From: Texcoconibacillus texcoconensis
Lineage (GTDB): Bacteria; Bacillota; Bacilli; Bacillales; Salisediminibacteriaceae
Length of the DNA stretch: 64,000 bases
Assembly (NCBI RefSeq): GCF_014202575.1
Contig: NZ_JACHHB010000014.1
Span: forward strand, 35,509-99,508
Direction: 5' to 3'
This document shows positions 52,230 through 61,369 of this stretch, piece after piece; the first letter of the stretch is position 1; every line of letters starts with the position of its first letter. A program made the translations under genes and the position numbers. The notes under the pieces are model-generated. The model was not told the DNA's origin, searched no databases, and saw only the letters and a program-made list of their open reading frames with translations.

Positions 52230-52258
52230 CGGAAATTTTTATTCGGATTTGTTCAACA

Positions 52259-53944
52259 TCACTCAGTGAGCCGCTTTGTGACATCGTTGGCAGGTTGGGG
52301 CCGGTTAAAAAGGTAGCCTTGCGCATAATCACAGTTTTCGTTTTTAATGAACGTCAGCTGCTCGTTTGTTTCAACGCCTTCACAAATGACTTGGCAATCA
52401 AGGTTGTTTGCTAGATTGATAATCGTTCGCACCATGGAAGCATCATGGTCTTGTCCGTCGCTGTCTTTGACAAAAGAGCGATCGATTTTTAATATGTCGA
52501 TCGGCAATAATTGTAGTTGGCGTAAGGATGAGTAGCCTGTGCCGAAGTCATCGATAGCAATGTTGACGCCGAGTTCTTTCAATGCCTCTAATTTTTCTGT
52601 AGCATAGTGGACTTGTGTGAGCATCGTTGTTTCTGTGATTTCTAATGTGACATATGTTGGGTCGATTCTTGATTTCTCAAGTGCGTCGGCGACGATTTCC
52701 ATAAAGTTGTAGCGTTCAAACTGTTGTTGTGAAACATTAACGGAAAGTTGTAAATGGCCGTGTCCATCTTCGCGCCACTGTTGGACTTGCTGCAGCGATT
52801 TTTGCAACACATACTCGTCAATATCTGCTATGACCCCGACTGCTTCGGCAGTGCTAAGGAACTCACCTGGTGGAACATTTCCTTTTTCAGGGTGGCTCCA
52901 ACGTACGAGTGCTTCGACCCCATATGGTTCGCCACTTTTTACATCGCATTGCAATTGATAATAGACTTGAAATTCTTCGTTTTTTAATGCGCGACGCAAT
53001 TCATTTCCCAAAACAAACTCATGGTATGTTCCATCACGCATCGTATCACGATAATATTCATGGCGATTTTGTTGATCGTCTTTGGCGTATGTCAACGCGA
53101 TATCAGCATATTTAATCAACGCTTGTCCGTCCGTTGTGTGATCCGGGAATAAGCTAATCCCCATACTTACATTTAAATAAATCCATTGATCGTCAATATT
53201 AACAGGGTATTTGCTGATGGCATCAAAAATCGTTTGCACATATTCCTCAATATGACGATCGAGATCTTTAATCAAGATTAAAAATTCGTCTCCGCCAAAG
53301 CGCCCGATTATTGCCTCTTCGCCCAGTGCTTCACAAAGTCTCTTAGCGAGCAACTGAATGATTACATCACCACGATGGTGACCGAGGCTATCGTTAATTA
53401 ACTTAAAACGGTTAATGTCTAGAAATAACAACGCCATATTTCCGTTTTGTTCTTGTTTTTTAGCGATTTCTATGTTCAGGAACTCTTCAAATTTTTCACG
53501 TTTCGGCAACTCCGTTAAAGAATCATAATAGGCGAGTCGAGTTACTTTATTTTCAAACTTTTTTCGTTCTGTCACATCACGGATGATTGCAATATAAAAG
53601 CAACCTTTGCAATCGTGCATATCGATTCGGGTAATCGTCATGAAAGAATAGTAAATATCAGCATTTTTACGTCGGTTGATTAACTCCCCTGTCCAAGTCC
53701 CTTTCTCCCTTAAACTTTGCCACATCTCATCATAGACGTGCTTTGGTGTCATCCCTGACTTAAGAATACGAGGCGTCTTTTCTTCAACTTCTTCAAATTG
53801 ATAACCGGTTATTTCCTCAAAAGCTGAATTAACGACGAGAATCCGCTGCTGTTCATCTGCAATCATAAACGCGTCATTCATATCCTCCATGAGCTTCCAT
53901 ACATTTTCTTTATATGACGCAAACTTCATAAAATTCTCTTTCAT
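52259..53944 (-). CDS. PAS-GGDEF-EAL cyclic-di-GMP protein, copy 1
   Basis: 561 residues from ATG 53944 (MKENFMKFASYKENV), where GGAG lies 11 nt upstream; the frame extends to 54001. PAS domain about 12-125 (MIADEQQRILVVNSAFEEIT, ending in a PAC motif), GGDEF about 140-295 with intact GGDEF (IIGRFGGDEFLILI), EAL about 310-555 with VEALVRW, DDFGTGYSSL, LKIDRSFV and CEGVET all kept. No membrane segment, so cytosolic. Both synthesis and hydrolysis of c-di-GMP look possible, with PAS as the sensor. The RxxD inhibitory site before GGDEF is not apparent. Tandem with a close paralogue. Confidence 0.9.
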   Translation of the reverse strand: MKENFMKFASYKENVWKLMEDMNDAFMIADEQQRILVVNSAFEEITGYQFEEVEEKTPRILKSGMTPKHVYDEMWQSLREKGTWTGELINRRKNADIYYSFMTITRIDMHDCKGCFYIAIIRDVTERKKFENKVTRLAYYDSLTELPKREKFEEFLNIEIAKKQEQNGNMALLFLDINRFKLINDSLGHHRGDVIIQLLAKRLCEALGEEAIIGRFGGDEFLILIKDLDRHIEEYVQTIFDAISKYPVNIDDQWIYLNVSMGISLFPDHTTDGQALIKYADIALTYAKDDQQNRHEYYRDTMRDGTYHEFVLGNELRRALKNEEFQVYYQLQCDVKSGEPYGVEALVRWSHPEKGNVPPGEFLSTAEAVGVIADIDEYVLQKSLQQVQQWREDGHGHLQLSVNVSQQQFERYNFMEIVADALEKSRIDPTYVTLEITETTMLTQVHYATEKLEALKELGVNIAIDDFGTGYSSLRQLQLLPIDILKIDRSFVKDSDGQDHDASMVRTIINLANNLDCQVICEGVETNEQLTFIKNENCDYAQGYLFNRPQPANDVTKRLTE

Positions 53945-54072
53945 TCGACACTTTGCTCCGTTCGACATCACTTCCACCCACGTTTCTCTGTATAATCCCA
54001 TTCATGTTTAATTGTACCAAATTTTTTCTGGGACTTGGTGCATCGTTGTATGTCGAATTTGTAAACAAAAAA

Positions 54073-54098
54073 CACCCCTCTTTTTTAGAAGAGCGGTG
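54073..54098 (-). terminator. Terminator of the second GGDEF-EAL gene (duplicated sequence)
   Basis: CACCCCTCT-TTTTTAGA-AGAGCGGTG with TTTTTTGT on the minus strand. The following GGATTTGTTCAACATCA is also shared with the other copy, so the duplication included the 3' flank. Confidence 0.8.
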
Positions 54099-54127
54099 CG
54101 AGATTTTTTTTTCGGATTTGTTCAACA

Positions 54128-55831
54128 TCAACTAGTGAGCAGCTTTGTGACATCGTTGGCAGGTTGGGGACGGTTGAACAGGTAACCTTGCGCATAATCA
54201 CAGCGTTCGTTTTTAATGAACGTCAACTGCTCGTTCTCCTCAATGCCTTCGCATGTCACTTGACAGCCTAAGTTGTTGGCAAGTGCGATAATTGTACGTA
54301 CGATTGCGGCGTCTTGGTCTTGGCCGTTGCTTTCTTTGATGAATGAGCGGTCGATTTTGATCATGTCGATCGGTAGTGATTTGATTTGGTGCAGGGATGA
54401 GTAGCCTGTACCGAAGTCGTCGATGGCAATGTTGACGCCGAGTTGTCTTAATTGTTGGAGTTTTTCGTCGGCGTCGTTTACGTGTGTTAATGCGACTGAT
54501 TCGGTGACTTCAAGTATGACGGCGGATGGGTCGATCCCTGTCTCATTCAGTGCTTGGGTAATAGTGTTTGTAAATTGTTTTTGTTCGAATTGTTGTTGTG
54601 AGATATTGACAGAGACATGTAAATCGGGTGCGATTGTTTGCCGCCATGTTTGAGCTTGGTGTAAGGCTTTTTTTAGAACCATACTATCAATGTCGGCGAT
54701 GAGTCCGGTTGCTTCGGCAATTGAGATGAAGTCTTTCGGCGAGAGCATGCCGCGCTTTGGGTGCTCCCAGCGAACAAGGGCTTCGACGCCATATGTTTTG
54801 TTGTTTTTGATATCATATTTTATTTGATAGAAAGGGATTAACTCATCATTTTCTATTGCATCGTGCAACTCGTTGGCGATGGTAAATTGTTCGTATGCGT
54901 CACCGCTCATGATTTGATCGAAATATCGGTAGTCGTTTTGATTATCCGATTTTGCATGGGACAGAGCGATGTGCGCGTGCTTCATGAGCGTTTTCACTTC
55001 GATTGCGTGATACGGGTAGATGCTGATGCCGATGTTGAATTTCACATGTACGGATTGGTTCGCGATGTTTATCGGTCCTTCGCTAATTTCTGCGTGTATT
55101 TGGTCAATCCGGGGTGTGATATCTTCTTTTTTATGAATATTCGTTAGTAGAATTAAAAATTCGTCGCCTGAAAAGCGAGCAATAACCCCGTCATCACCGA
55201 CTATTTCTTGAAGTTTTTGCGCAACGATCTGGAGGAGAACGTCCCCGTGGTGATGACCGATACTGTCATTAATGACTTTAAAACTATCGATGTTTAGAAA
55301 TAAAAGGGCGATTGGACGATTTTGTTTTTTTGCTTCTTCGCTTTCATTTGTCGCAATCATTTCAAAGTGGCGGCGATTTGGTAGTCTTGTTAATTCGTCG
55401 TAATGCGTAAGTTCATTAGCGGTTTGTTCGATTTTTTTGCGTTCGGTAATGTCGCGGACGATTCCGATATAAAAGATTTCATTTTCGTTGACGTTTTCAA
55501 TGCGCGTCATCGTCATAAACGAATGATATATATCGCCGTTTTTACGGCGGTTCACGAGTTCGCCGGTCCATGTTCCCTTTTCCTTAAGCGTTTGCCACAT
55601 ATCTTGATAGACAGTTGATGGGGTCAAACCAGACTGTAAAATCCTCGGTGTGAAGTACTGAACCTCTTCCGACGAATAACCTGTAATCCTTTCGAAAGCA
55701 GGGTTAATGGCAATGATTCGTTCTTTTCCATCCGTCACGATGAGACCATCGTTCATGTTATGTAACATTTGATAGATATTATCTTTTTCATTAATAAGGT
55801 TCAGGATGTTTTTACGGAGATTTTTTTTCAT
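54128..55831 (-). CDS. PAS-GGDEF-EAL cyclic-di-GMP protein, copy 2
   Basis: 567 residues. The same layout as copy 1: PAS about 20-130 (GLIVTDGKERIIAINPAFER), GGDEF about 148-305, EAL about 318-565. The cyclase signature is SGDEF (VIARFSGDEFLILL) instead of GGDEF, a change that some active cyclases tolerate but that may lower activity. The EAL residues VEALVRW, DDFGTGYSSL and IKIDRSFI are present, while the late EGVET is EGIEE. The last 16 residues (AQGYLFNRPQPANDVTK) match copy 1 exactly. Probably a gene duplication with ongoing divergence of the sensor and cyclase parts. Confidence 0.9.
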   Translation of the reverse strand: MKKNLRKNILNLINEKDNIYQMLHNMNDGLIVTDGKERIIAINPAFERITGYSSEEVQYFTPRILQSGLTPSTVYQDMWQTLKEKGTWTGELVNRRKNGDIYHSFMTMTRIENVNENEIFYIGIVRDITERKKIEQTANELTHYDELTRLPNRRHFEMIATNESEEAKKQNRPIALLFLNIDSFKVINDSIGHHHGDVLLQIVAQKLQEIVGDDGVIARFSGDEFLILLTNIHKKEDITPRIDQIHAEISEGPINIANQSVHVKFNIGISIYPYHAIEVKTLMKHAHIALSHAKSDNQNDYRYFDQIMSGDAYEQFTIANELHDAIENDELIPFYQIKYDIKNNKTYGVEALVRWEHPKRGMLSPKDFISIAEATGLIADIDSMVLKKALHQAQTWRQTIAPDLHVSVNISQQQFEQKQFTNTITQALNETGIDPSAVILEVTESVALTHVNDADEKLQQLRQLGVNIAIDDFGTGYSSLHQIKSLPIDMIKIDRSFIKESNGQDQDAAIVRTIIALANNLGCQVTCEGIEENEQLTFIKNERCDYAQGYLFNRPQPANDVTKLLTS

Positions 55832-55966
55832 CGTCTCCCCCTACATTCTATATTTATTAATACGTTAATGTGAAAAAGTTGGTATTTGTATGTATACGCT
55901 TTAATTATAGCAAAAAGTTTAGTATTTAAAAATGAATTTGAACAATTGCGTCAATATTAGGATGTA

Positions 55967-55996
55967 AAAAAAACACTTTCGAATGACGAAAGTGTT
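55967..55996 (-). terminator. Terminator of fabZ
   Basis: AACACTTTCG-AATGA-CGAAAGTGTT with an eight-base T-run on the minus strand, 33 bp after the stop. Confidence 0.9.
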
Positions 55997-56028
55997 CTTT
56001 TACATCTTCACGTATGTCTAGTTCAAGA

Positions 56029-56460
56029 TTATTCTTTATCTCCTAACGCAAACATGAGCTCTGCTTCTGCGACAACTTCGCCGTCAACGGACGCTTTGGC
56101 TTGCCCTTTGCCTATTTTTCCACGCAGACGGGTTAACTCGACTTCTAAATGAAGTTGATCGCCTGGGCGAACTTGTCCTTTAAAGCGGCAGTTATCGATA
56201 CCTGCAAAAAATGCAAGTTTTCCTTGGTTTTCTTCTTTTTTCAAGATGGCAACCGCACCGACTTGAGCTAGTGCTTCGATAATCAGTACACCAGGCATGA
56301 CTGAGTAGGATGGGAAGTGACCGTTAAAGTATTCTTCGTTTGCGGTGACGTTTTTTATCCCAGCAGCGTGCTTTCCTTCTTCGACATCGACGATTTTATC
56401 GACGAGTAAAAACGGATAGCGGTGGGGGATGATTGCTTGAATTTGTTCGGTATCTAACAT
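56029..56460 (-). CDS. fabZ: 3-hydroxyacyl-ACP dehydratase FabZ
   Basis: 143 residues from ATG 56460, with GGAG 11 nt upstream; the GTG at 56472 overlaps that site. Hot-dog fold dehydratase of type II fatty-acid synthesis. The catalytic His lies in [14 protein letters not shown] and the Glu in [11 protein letters not shown]; the N-terminal [13 protein letters not shown] is the family opening. Length is typical. It follows the flagellar genes at the end of the mbl block, as in B. subtilis, and has its own terminator. Confidence 0.95.
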   Translation of the reverse strand: MLDTEQIQAIIPHRYPFLLVDKIVDVEEGKHAAGIKNVTANEEYFNGHFPSYSVMPGVLIIEALAQVGAVAILKKEENQGKLAFFAGIDNCRFKGQVRPGDQLHLEVELTRLRGKIGKGQAKASVDGEVVAEAELMFALGDKE

Positions 56461-56514
56461 CGTTGTATGCACTCCTTTTTGATTTGTTTATTGGTTGGCG
56501 AATCGGTAAACGTA

Positions 56515-56556
56515 AAACAAAACGAAGCGCTGTTTCGTTTAGCATCGCTTCGTTCA
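56515..56556 (-). terminator. Terminator of the EpuA-like gene
   Basis: AACGAAGCG ... CGCTTCGTT around a 16-base loop, followed on the minus strand by TTGTTTT. It lies about 26 bp after the stop at 56582 and 55 bp upstream of fabZ. Confidence 0.65.
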
Positions 56557-56581
56557 TGAGCCATCATTTCATATTGTCTAG

Positions 56582-56902
56582 TTAGTCTATGCCGTCATAA
56601 ATGATGTCATAAATGTGTCTCCACGTATCGGGGTTTAAGGCTTCTATTGGGTTTTCACCGCCTAGAATACCATATCCGAACATTGCACCAAAAATTAAAC
56701 CCACAAACGCCAAACCAACAATGATGACAATGCGTAGCCATATCGGAACCATTCGAATACGAGGTTTCTTTTTATCTTCTATTTTTGCATTCTCTTCTGT
56801 GTTTGTTGATGTAGATTGGCGTTTTCTATCTTTGCCTTGTTCGCGCTCTACTTTTTTGCGTTCGCGCCTTGAGCGCGGCTCGTTTTGTTCATCTTTACTC
56901 AT
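56582..56902 (-). CDS. EpuA-like small membrane protein (annotated elsewhere as RNA polymerase subunit beta-like)
   Basis: 106 residues. A basic, disordered N-terminus (EPRSRRERKKVEREQGKDRK) leads to RIRMVPIWLRIVIIVGLAF, one membrane helix and a GYGILGGENPIEALNPDTW close. This is the EpuA/PF11772 pattern found next to flhP-fabZ in bacilli; the name RNA polymerase subunit beta in databases is historical and nothing here supports a polymerase role. Basic face inside, short C-terminus outside. Function unknown, perhaps DNA uptake as named in pneumococcus. Confidence 0.8.
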   Translation of the reverse strand: MSKDEQNEPRSRRERKKVEREQGKDRKRQSTSTNTEENAKIEDKKKPRIRMVPIWLRIVIIVGLAFVGLIFGAMFGYGILGGENPIEALNPDTWRHIYDIIYDGID

Positions 56903-56947
56903 GACGTTCTCCTCTTCGTTTGGGTAGCGTTTACCGCCATTTTAGCT

Positions 56948-57790
56948 TTAACGAAGGTTGTTGACAAGTCCCTGCATTTCATCGGTCATTTCAAGAGCTC
57001 GGGAATTGAATTGGTATGCGCGCTGTGCGTTGAGCATATCCGTCATTTCTTTTCCAAGATCCACATTAGACATTTCTAAGGCCCCTTGTTGGAAAATGTC
57101 CGTTCCTGCTGCTTCTTCAAGCACATCTCCTATGCCCAGTTCTAGCTCGTCCAAATCGGCAAATTGGAGCACATTTTCGCTATTTGCTTCTAATAGTTCA
57201 GGACGGGTGATTTCGACGAGTTGCAGCTGACCGAGATCTTCGGCTTCTGTCTCGCCATCTTCATCTGCTACGGTCACTTCGATTGTTCCATTACTAGAGA
57301 TTGAAAATTCTTCGTAATTATTCGGAACAGCAATCGGGCCACCTTCTACAGATTCCACGTATTCTCCGTTTTGATTGACGATGAAGGATTCGTCTTCGTT
57401 ATCAGGGTTAGGGCTAAAATAAAATGCACCATCGCGGGTGAATCGACGTTCACCGTCTTCGTCAGGGGCTAATTCGAAAAAGTGTCCTTCTTCCGTTAAA
57501 GCAATATCCAATTCGCGGTCAGTTTGTTGTATGGATCCTTGTTCCATTTGCTTGTTGATTTGATCAACGGCGGAACCGGATCCGACGCGGATGCCATTTG
57601 GCGTTTGGCGGCCGACTTCGTATTCATCGGCGCTTTGGTTGTTTACTTGTTGGGTAAGTAGGTCACGAAACGTGACTTCGCTTCGTTTGAAACCTGTTGT
57701 ACCTGAATTGGCAATGTTATTTCCCGTTGTATCGAGTTGATGTTGCAGTTGTCCAAGCGATACTGCTGAGTTGATCATCGATTGGTTCAC
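56948..57790 (-). CDS. flhP: Flagellar hook-basal body protein FlhP (FlgG-like)
   Basis: 280 residues from GTG 57790, fixed by AGGAGG. The N-terminal rod motif SLGQLQHQLDTTGNNIANSG, the central FlgF/FlgG region (about 95-165) and the C-terminal EMTDMLNAQRAYQFNSRALE are the marks of rod/hook proteins. In B. subtilis FlhO and FlhP are distal rod components, encoded after mbl as here. Exported by the flagellar system, so no signal peptide. About 30 percent of the central part is acidic. Confidence 0.92.
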   Translation of the reverse strand: MNQSMINSAVSLGQLQHQLDTTGNNIANSGTTGFKRSEVTFRDLLTQQVNNQSADEYEVGRQTPNGIRVGSGSAVDQINKQMEQGSIQQTDRELDIALTEEGHFFELAPDEDGERRFTRDGAFYFSPNPDNEDESFIVNQNGEYVESVEGGPIAVPNNYEEFSISSNGTIEVTVADEDGETEAEDLGQLQLVEITRPELLEANSENVLQFADLDELELGIGDVLEEAAGTDIFQQGALEMSNVDLGKEMTDMLNAQRAYQFNSRALEMTDEMQGLVNNLR

Positions 57791-57966
57791 GGCTGTTTCC
57801 TCCTGGCTTTACAAACGTTCTTTTTGTTGTTCGGAAAGGTGCGCGGTTCTTGTTGATCTGGCTTTCCTTTGAGGGCACTGGGTGGAAAGCTGTGTAACTG
57901 TACGGTGACTGTACGTTTTCCGTGAGAGTCATGGGCTTGTCCATTCTTGTGCCTTGTGCTTTTTTA

Positions 57967-58791
57967 TTACGTGATGCGGCCGATGTCGTTAACGGCGCGT
58001 TCCATGCTTTGGTCGTACATTTGTAGGGCGCGTTGGTTGGCTTCGAAGTTTCTGAAGCCTTGCATCATGTTGGTCATTGTTTGTTGGAGGTCGACGTTTG
58101 ATCCTTCGATAAATCCTTGTTGGATTTGGTAAGGGAGTGCGTCGTCTCCGATGGCGCTTACGATGTCTCCGTCGCCTTCGTAGTTATGCAGTCCGTCTCC
58201 TTCTTTGACGAGTTGGGCTGGGTCTGGGACGTGGGAGACTTCTAGTTGGGCGATGGGTGCGCCGTCTTCGGTGAGGATTTCGCCGTCTCTTGTGACGTTG
58301 AATGCTTCGTCACCGACGTTGATTGTGTCTCCTGCGTCATCTAGGATGTAGTATCCTTGACCGGTTGTTAGGAAGCCTGCGCCATCAACGGTGAAGTTGC
58401 TGTTTCGGGTGTAGCGTAAGTCACCGTCTTCGTTTTGGACGTTATAGAATAGGGCCCCTTGTTCTCCTGTTTCCTCGTCTTCTGGCATTTCGCCTTGTAA
58501 GAGGGCGAGGTCGGTGTTGTTTCCTGTTTCTTCGATGTCACCTTGCCTGAAGTTTGGGGTGGCTTCTTGCATGTATACGCCTGTGCTGATTTCGCCGATT
58601 TCGTTTGTTCCGTAACGTTGGGCGTGATCAGTACCCATGGCTTGTAGGACCATGTTTGGGAATGCGCGCATGGAAGCGCGGTCGGCTTTATAACCTGGTG
58701 TATTGGCGTTTGATAAGTTGTTTGTTAGCATTTCTTGGTTTCGCTGCTGTGCGATCATACCGGCAGCTGCTGCGTTGTAACCACGTAACAT
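57967..58791 (-). CDS. flhO: Flagellar hook-basal body protein FlhO (FlgG-like)
   Basis: 274 residues from ATG 58791, with GAGG 8 nt upstream. N-terminal motif MIAQQRNQEMLTNNLSNANT and C-terminal GSNVDLQQTMTNMMQGFRNF are typical of rod proteins; the paralogue FlhP follows after 175 bp. Proximal partner of FlhP in the distal rod. Its codons lean to A/C at the wobble position more than those of flhP, so the strand skew returns locally here. Confidence 0.92.
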   Translation of the reverse strand: MLRGYNAAAAGMIAQQRNQEMLTNNLSNANTPGYKADRASMRAFPNMVLQAMGTDHAQRYGTNEIGEISTGVYMQEATPNFRQGDIEETGNNTDLALLQGEMPEDEETGEQGALFYNVQNEDGDLRYTRNSNFTVDGAGFLTTGQGYYILDDAGDTINVGDEAFNVTRDGEILTEDGAPIAQLEVSHVPDPAQLVKEGDGLHNYEGDGDIVSAIGDDALPYQIQQGFIEGSNVDLQQTMTNMMQGFRNFEANQRALQMYDQSMERAVNDIGRIT

Positions 58792-58881
58792 TTTATTCAC
58801 CTCGTGGATATTTGCTCGCTGTGCTCATGGACAGGGAGTTGGTTAAGTTCTTTGCTGATTTATTTGTATTGAGGCGCGTTA

Positions 58882-59063
58882 GGCGGACATTGAGTCCGTT
58901 ATTTTGTTGAAATGCGCCATTTTTAGCGGTTGGACGGACATATATTCCGTTATTGCGTGATTTTACTGTTTTTTTTGGTGTTCGTTTGGTCAATAGCGGA
59001 ACTGATGTCCGCTAGATCTTGATAAATCGTGTTTTTTGACATGATAACGGAATGAGTGTCCGC
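58882..59063. repeat. Four-motif repeat module (forward, forward, reverse, reverse), copy 2
   Basis: GCGGACATTGAGTCCGTTAT at 58882 and a variant at 58935, then reverse copies at 58992 and 59044. Order, orientation and steps (about 52, 58 and 52 bp) match the module at 32771-32952, though spacer sequences differ. It lies between flhO and mbl. Confidence 0.85.
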
Positions 59064-59104
59064 TTGCGGAGAGAAAGAGACACTGTGTCGCTCGTGCCCA
59101 AGGC

Positions 59105-59276
59105 GTTTCCGCTTTTGTCCAGCTACAGGTGCCATCGGCTCGAGGTCGCTTCAGAACTTTTCAGAAGACGAAAAGCGTCTTCTTGCAAAGTTCCTCCAGC
59201 GCTTGCTCCTGCGCCACTTCGTTTGCTCGTCGCAGATAAACCATTGTCGCCGATATTCAGGCACCTTCCGCTTTTC
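59105..59276. repeat. Bacillaceae intergenic repeat (TCCAGCTACAG family)
   Basis: It opens GTTTCCGCTTTTGTCCAGCT, continues CTCGAGGTCGCTTC and closes TTCCTCCAGCGCTTG ... CACCTTCCGCTTTTC. I recognise this as a dispersed repeat common in Bacillus genomes. A small hairpin, AGAAGACG-AAAA-GCGTCTTCT, lies in the middle. It separates mbl from the module above. Confidence 0.7.
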
Positions 59277-59298
59277 TATTTATATCGGTATTAGTTGC

Positions 59299-60303
59299 TT
59301 AAAGTTTTAGCTTTTTTTTGGAGATGTTATCGAGACTTTGAAGTAATTTTCCTGTGCCTGATACGACGCTCTCCATTGGGTTTTCAGCGAGAAAAACGGG
59401 AACTTTTAGTTCCTCTGTAAATAATTGGTCCATACCGTCAATATAAGCACCGCCACCGGTTAAGATCACACCGCGGTCAATGATGTCCGCAGAAAGTTCA
59501 GGTGGTGTTTTTTCGAGGACGTTTTTCGATGTCTGCACAATTTGGTACATCGCTTCTTCCAACGCTTTTCGGACTTCTTCTGACGTGATCGTAATTGTTC
59601 GGGGGAGTCCATTGACTAAGTCACGGCCACGAATATCCATTTCCTCATATTTTGAACCTTCAAAAACAGTGCCGATATTTATTTTTACTTCTTCCGCCGT
59701 ACGTTCCCCAACCAATAGCTTGTACTGTTTTTTTATGTAATTTAATATTTCTTGGTTAAAGAGGTCTCCTGCAATTTTAATTGAGGAGGCGGTGACGATA
59801 TCGCCCATGGATATGACGGCGACATCGGTCGTTCCACCGCCGATATCAATGACCATGTTTCCACAAGGTTGGTAAATATCCATTCCTGTACCAACCGCAG
59901 CTACTTTCGGTTCTTCTTCTAAAAACACTTGCTTACCTCCACTTTTTTCAACCGCTTCACGAATCGCTTTTTGTTCGACAGATGTAATGTTTGTCGGACA
60001 GCAAATTAAAATTCTCGGCTTTGCTAGCAATCCTTTTACATTAATTTGACTTAAGAAGTGCCTTAGCATGGCTTCTGTCATGTCAAAGTCCGCGATCACG
60101 CCATCCTGCATAGGGCGTATAGCCACGATATTTCCAGGGGTTCGACCAACCATCCGAAATGCCTCGTCGCCGACGGCCATGACCTTTTTTGTGTTCGTGT
60201 CGATTGCAACGACGGAAGGTTGGTTTAATACCACTCCCTGTCCTTTTACATGGATGAGAACGTTCGCAGTTCCTAGGTCGATTCCGATATCCCTTCCAAA
60301 CAT
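59299..60303 (-). CDS. mbl: MreB-family cell-shape protein Mbl
   Basis: 334 residues, the normal length, beginning MFGRDIGIDLGTANVLIHVK with the phosphate-1 loop; the phosphate-2 loop is VIDIGGGTTDVAV near 158 and the adenosine motif ILTGGGAYIDGMD near 285. An actin-like filament that guides side-wall synthesis together with MreB and RodA/PBP2. ATG after AGGAGG. Between spoIIID and flhO as in B. subtilis, which supports Mbl rather than MreB or MreBH. Confidence 0.95.
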   Translation of the reverse strand: MFGRDIGIDLGTANVLIHVKGQGVVLNQPSVVAIDTNTKKVMAVGDEAFRMVGRTPGNIVAIRPMQDGVIADFDMTEAMLRHFLSQINVKGLLAKPRILICCPTNITSVEQKAIREAVEKSGGKQVFLEEEPKVAAVGTGMDIYQPCGNMVIDIGGGTTDVAVISMGDIVTASSIKIAGDLFNQEILNYIKKQYKLLVGERTAEEVKINIGTVFEGSKYEEMDIRGRDLVNGLPRTITITSEEVRKALEEAMYQIVQTSKNVLEKTPPELSADIIDRGVILTGGGAYIDGMDQLFTEELKVPVFLAENPMESVVSGTGKLLQSLDNISKKKLKL

Positions 60304-60552
60304 AATTGGGTCCTCCTAATGTGATTTTTGCTTCATTTATCTTTATTTCGTGCTGCATCTCTTGATTGTTTGGATCATCGTGTATATGGTCTACATCTAA
60401 TGTACCATTTTATCACATGTATGGAAGCGGATTCGCTTTTTTGAGAATTTTTCATTTCATTTTCTTGATACATACTATTCATTAGCTCATGCAGTGGTAT
60501 ATGTCTTTTTGTCTTCGTTCACCGAGAAATGAAATGGTTGATCATTTGTTGG

Positions 60553-60837
60553 CTACACTTTCGATTTAACTGGGTCTTCTGATTCATCTTGATCGCCAGT
60601 GTACTTTACTTTCGTTGCTTCTCCTCCACGTAGATGACGAATCGACTTATGGTAGTCGAGCACTTGTTTGACTTCTTTCGATAATTCTGGATTAATATCT
60701 GGAAGCCGTTCTGTTAAATCTTTATGAACCGTACTCTTAGAAACCCCGAACTCTTTTGCGATCGTGCGGACTGTTTTCTTCGTCTCTACGATGTACCTGC
60801 CAATCTTGATGGTTCTTTCTTTGATGTAATCGTGCAC
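60553..60837 (-). CDS. spoIIID: Sporulation transcription factor SpoIIID
   Basis: 94 residues, about the size of B. subtilis SpoIIID (93). MHDYIKERTIKIGRYIVETK, then the helix-turn-helix TVRTIAKEFGVSKSTVHKDL and the basic C-terminal helix with RHLRGGEATKVKY. It binds DNA as a monomer and switches mother-cell genes between sigma-E and sigma-K phases. The 15 C-terminal residues are more acidic than in B. subtilis. Lies upstream of mbl on the same strand. Confidence 0.96.
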   Translation of the reverse strand: MHDYIKERTIKIGRYIVETKKTVRTIAKEFGVSKSTVHKDLTERLPDINPELSKEVKQVLDYHKSIRHLRGGEATKVKYTGDQDESEDPVKSKV

Positions 60838-61182
60838 ATCTCTCGCCTCCCTAAATATTTCGGGTTCAAAAAGACGGAGAAAGACAGCGCACCTTTTATA
60901 GATGACTGACTAGGGTGTTGTCGATGCGGTCTATTTTGTCATGCAGGTTGACTGTCAACACTCGCGTTCTCCCTGAACTTCCCTTCTTTAGTGATCCGGA
61001 TTTGTTAAAGCTTATTAGCGGACAGTCAGGGTTATGCATAATAAAGTCTTGAGAGCGTTGGGTGGTTTCTTATGAAAGTTTGTCATCGCCTTCGCTTAAG
61101 TTGTCTTTATTAGGGAGAGGGAGCGTGTTTGTTTCGGTTAGGCTTTGTCGATTTGCTTTGGAAAATCAATGGTTAAAATAAA
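60838..61182. other. Gene-free region between spoIIID and the spoIIQ terminator
   Basis: It must hold the spoIIID promoter (sigma-E type expected; I cannot fix it). A single partial copy of the CGGAC repeat motif (TTAGCGGACAGTC) is at 61015. No coding frame with a ribosome site. Confidence 0.5.
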
Positions 61183-61227
61183 AACGAACCGACGCCAAGC
61201 TCCTCATTGAGAAGCTGGCGCCGGTTT
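61183..61227 (-). terminator. Terminator of spoIIQ
   Basis: AACCG-CGCCAAGCT-CTCATTGAG-AGCTGGCG-CGGTT long hairpin with a minus-strand TTTTTATTTT, about 140 bp after the stop at 61370. Confidence 0.75.
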
Positions 61228-61369
61228 TATGAAGGGGGAATAACAAGGGGAGGGGATCCTTGTTTGGTTTTCGGCTTATCATCTTATCGTTTATGTTTCG
61301 GTTGTTTTGACAGTGAAAAAACTTAACTAAAACTGACTGAACGCGTGAGGAAGTCAAAATGTGCGCGAA

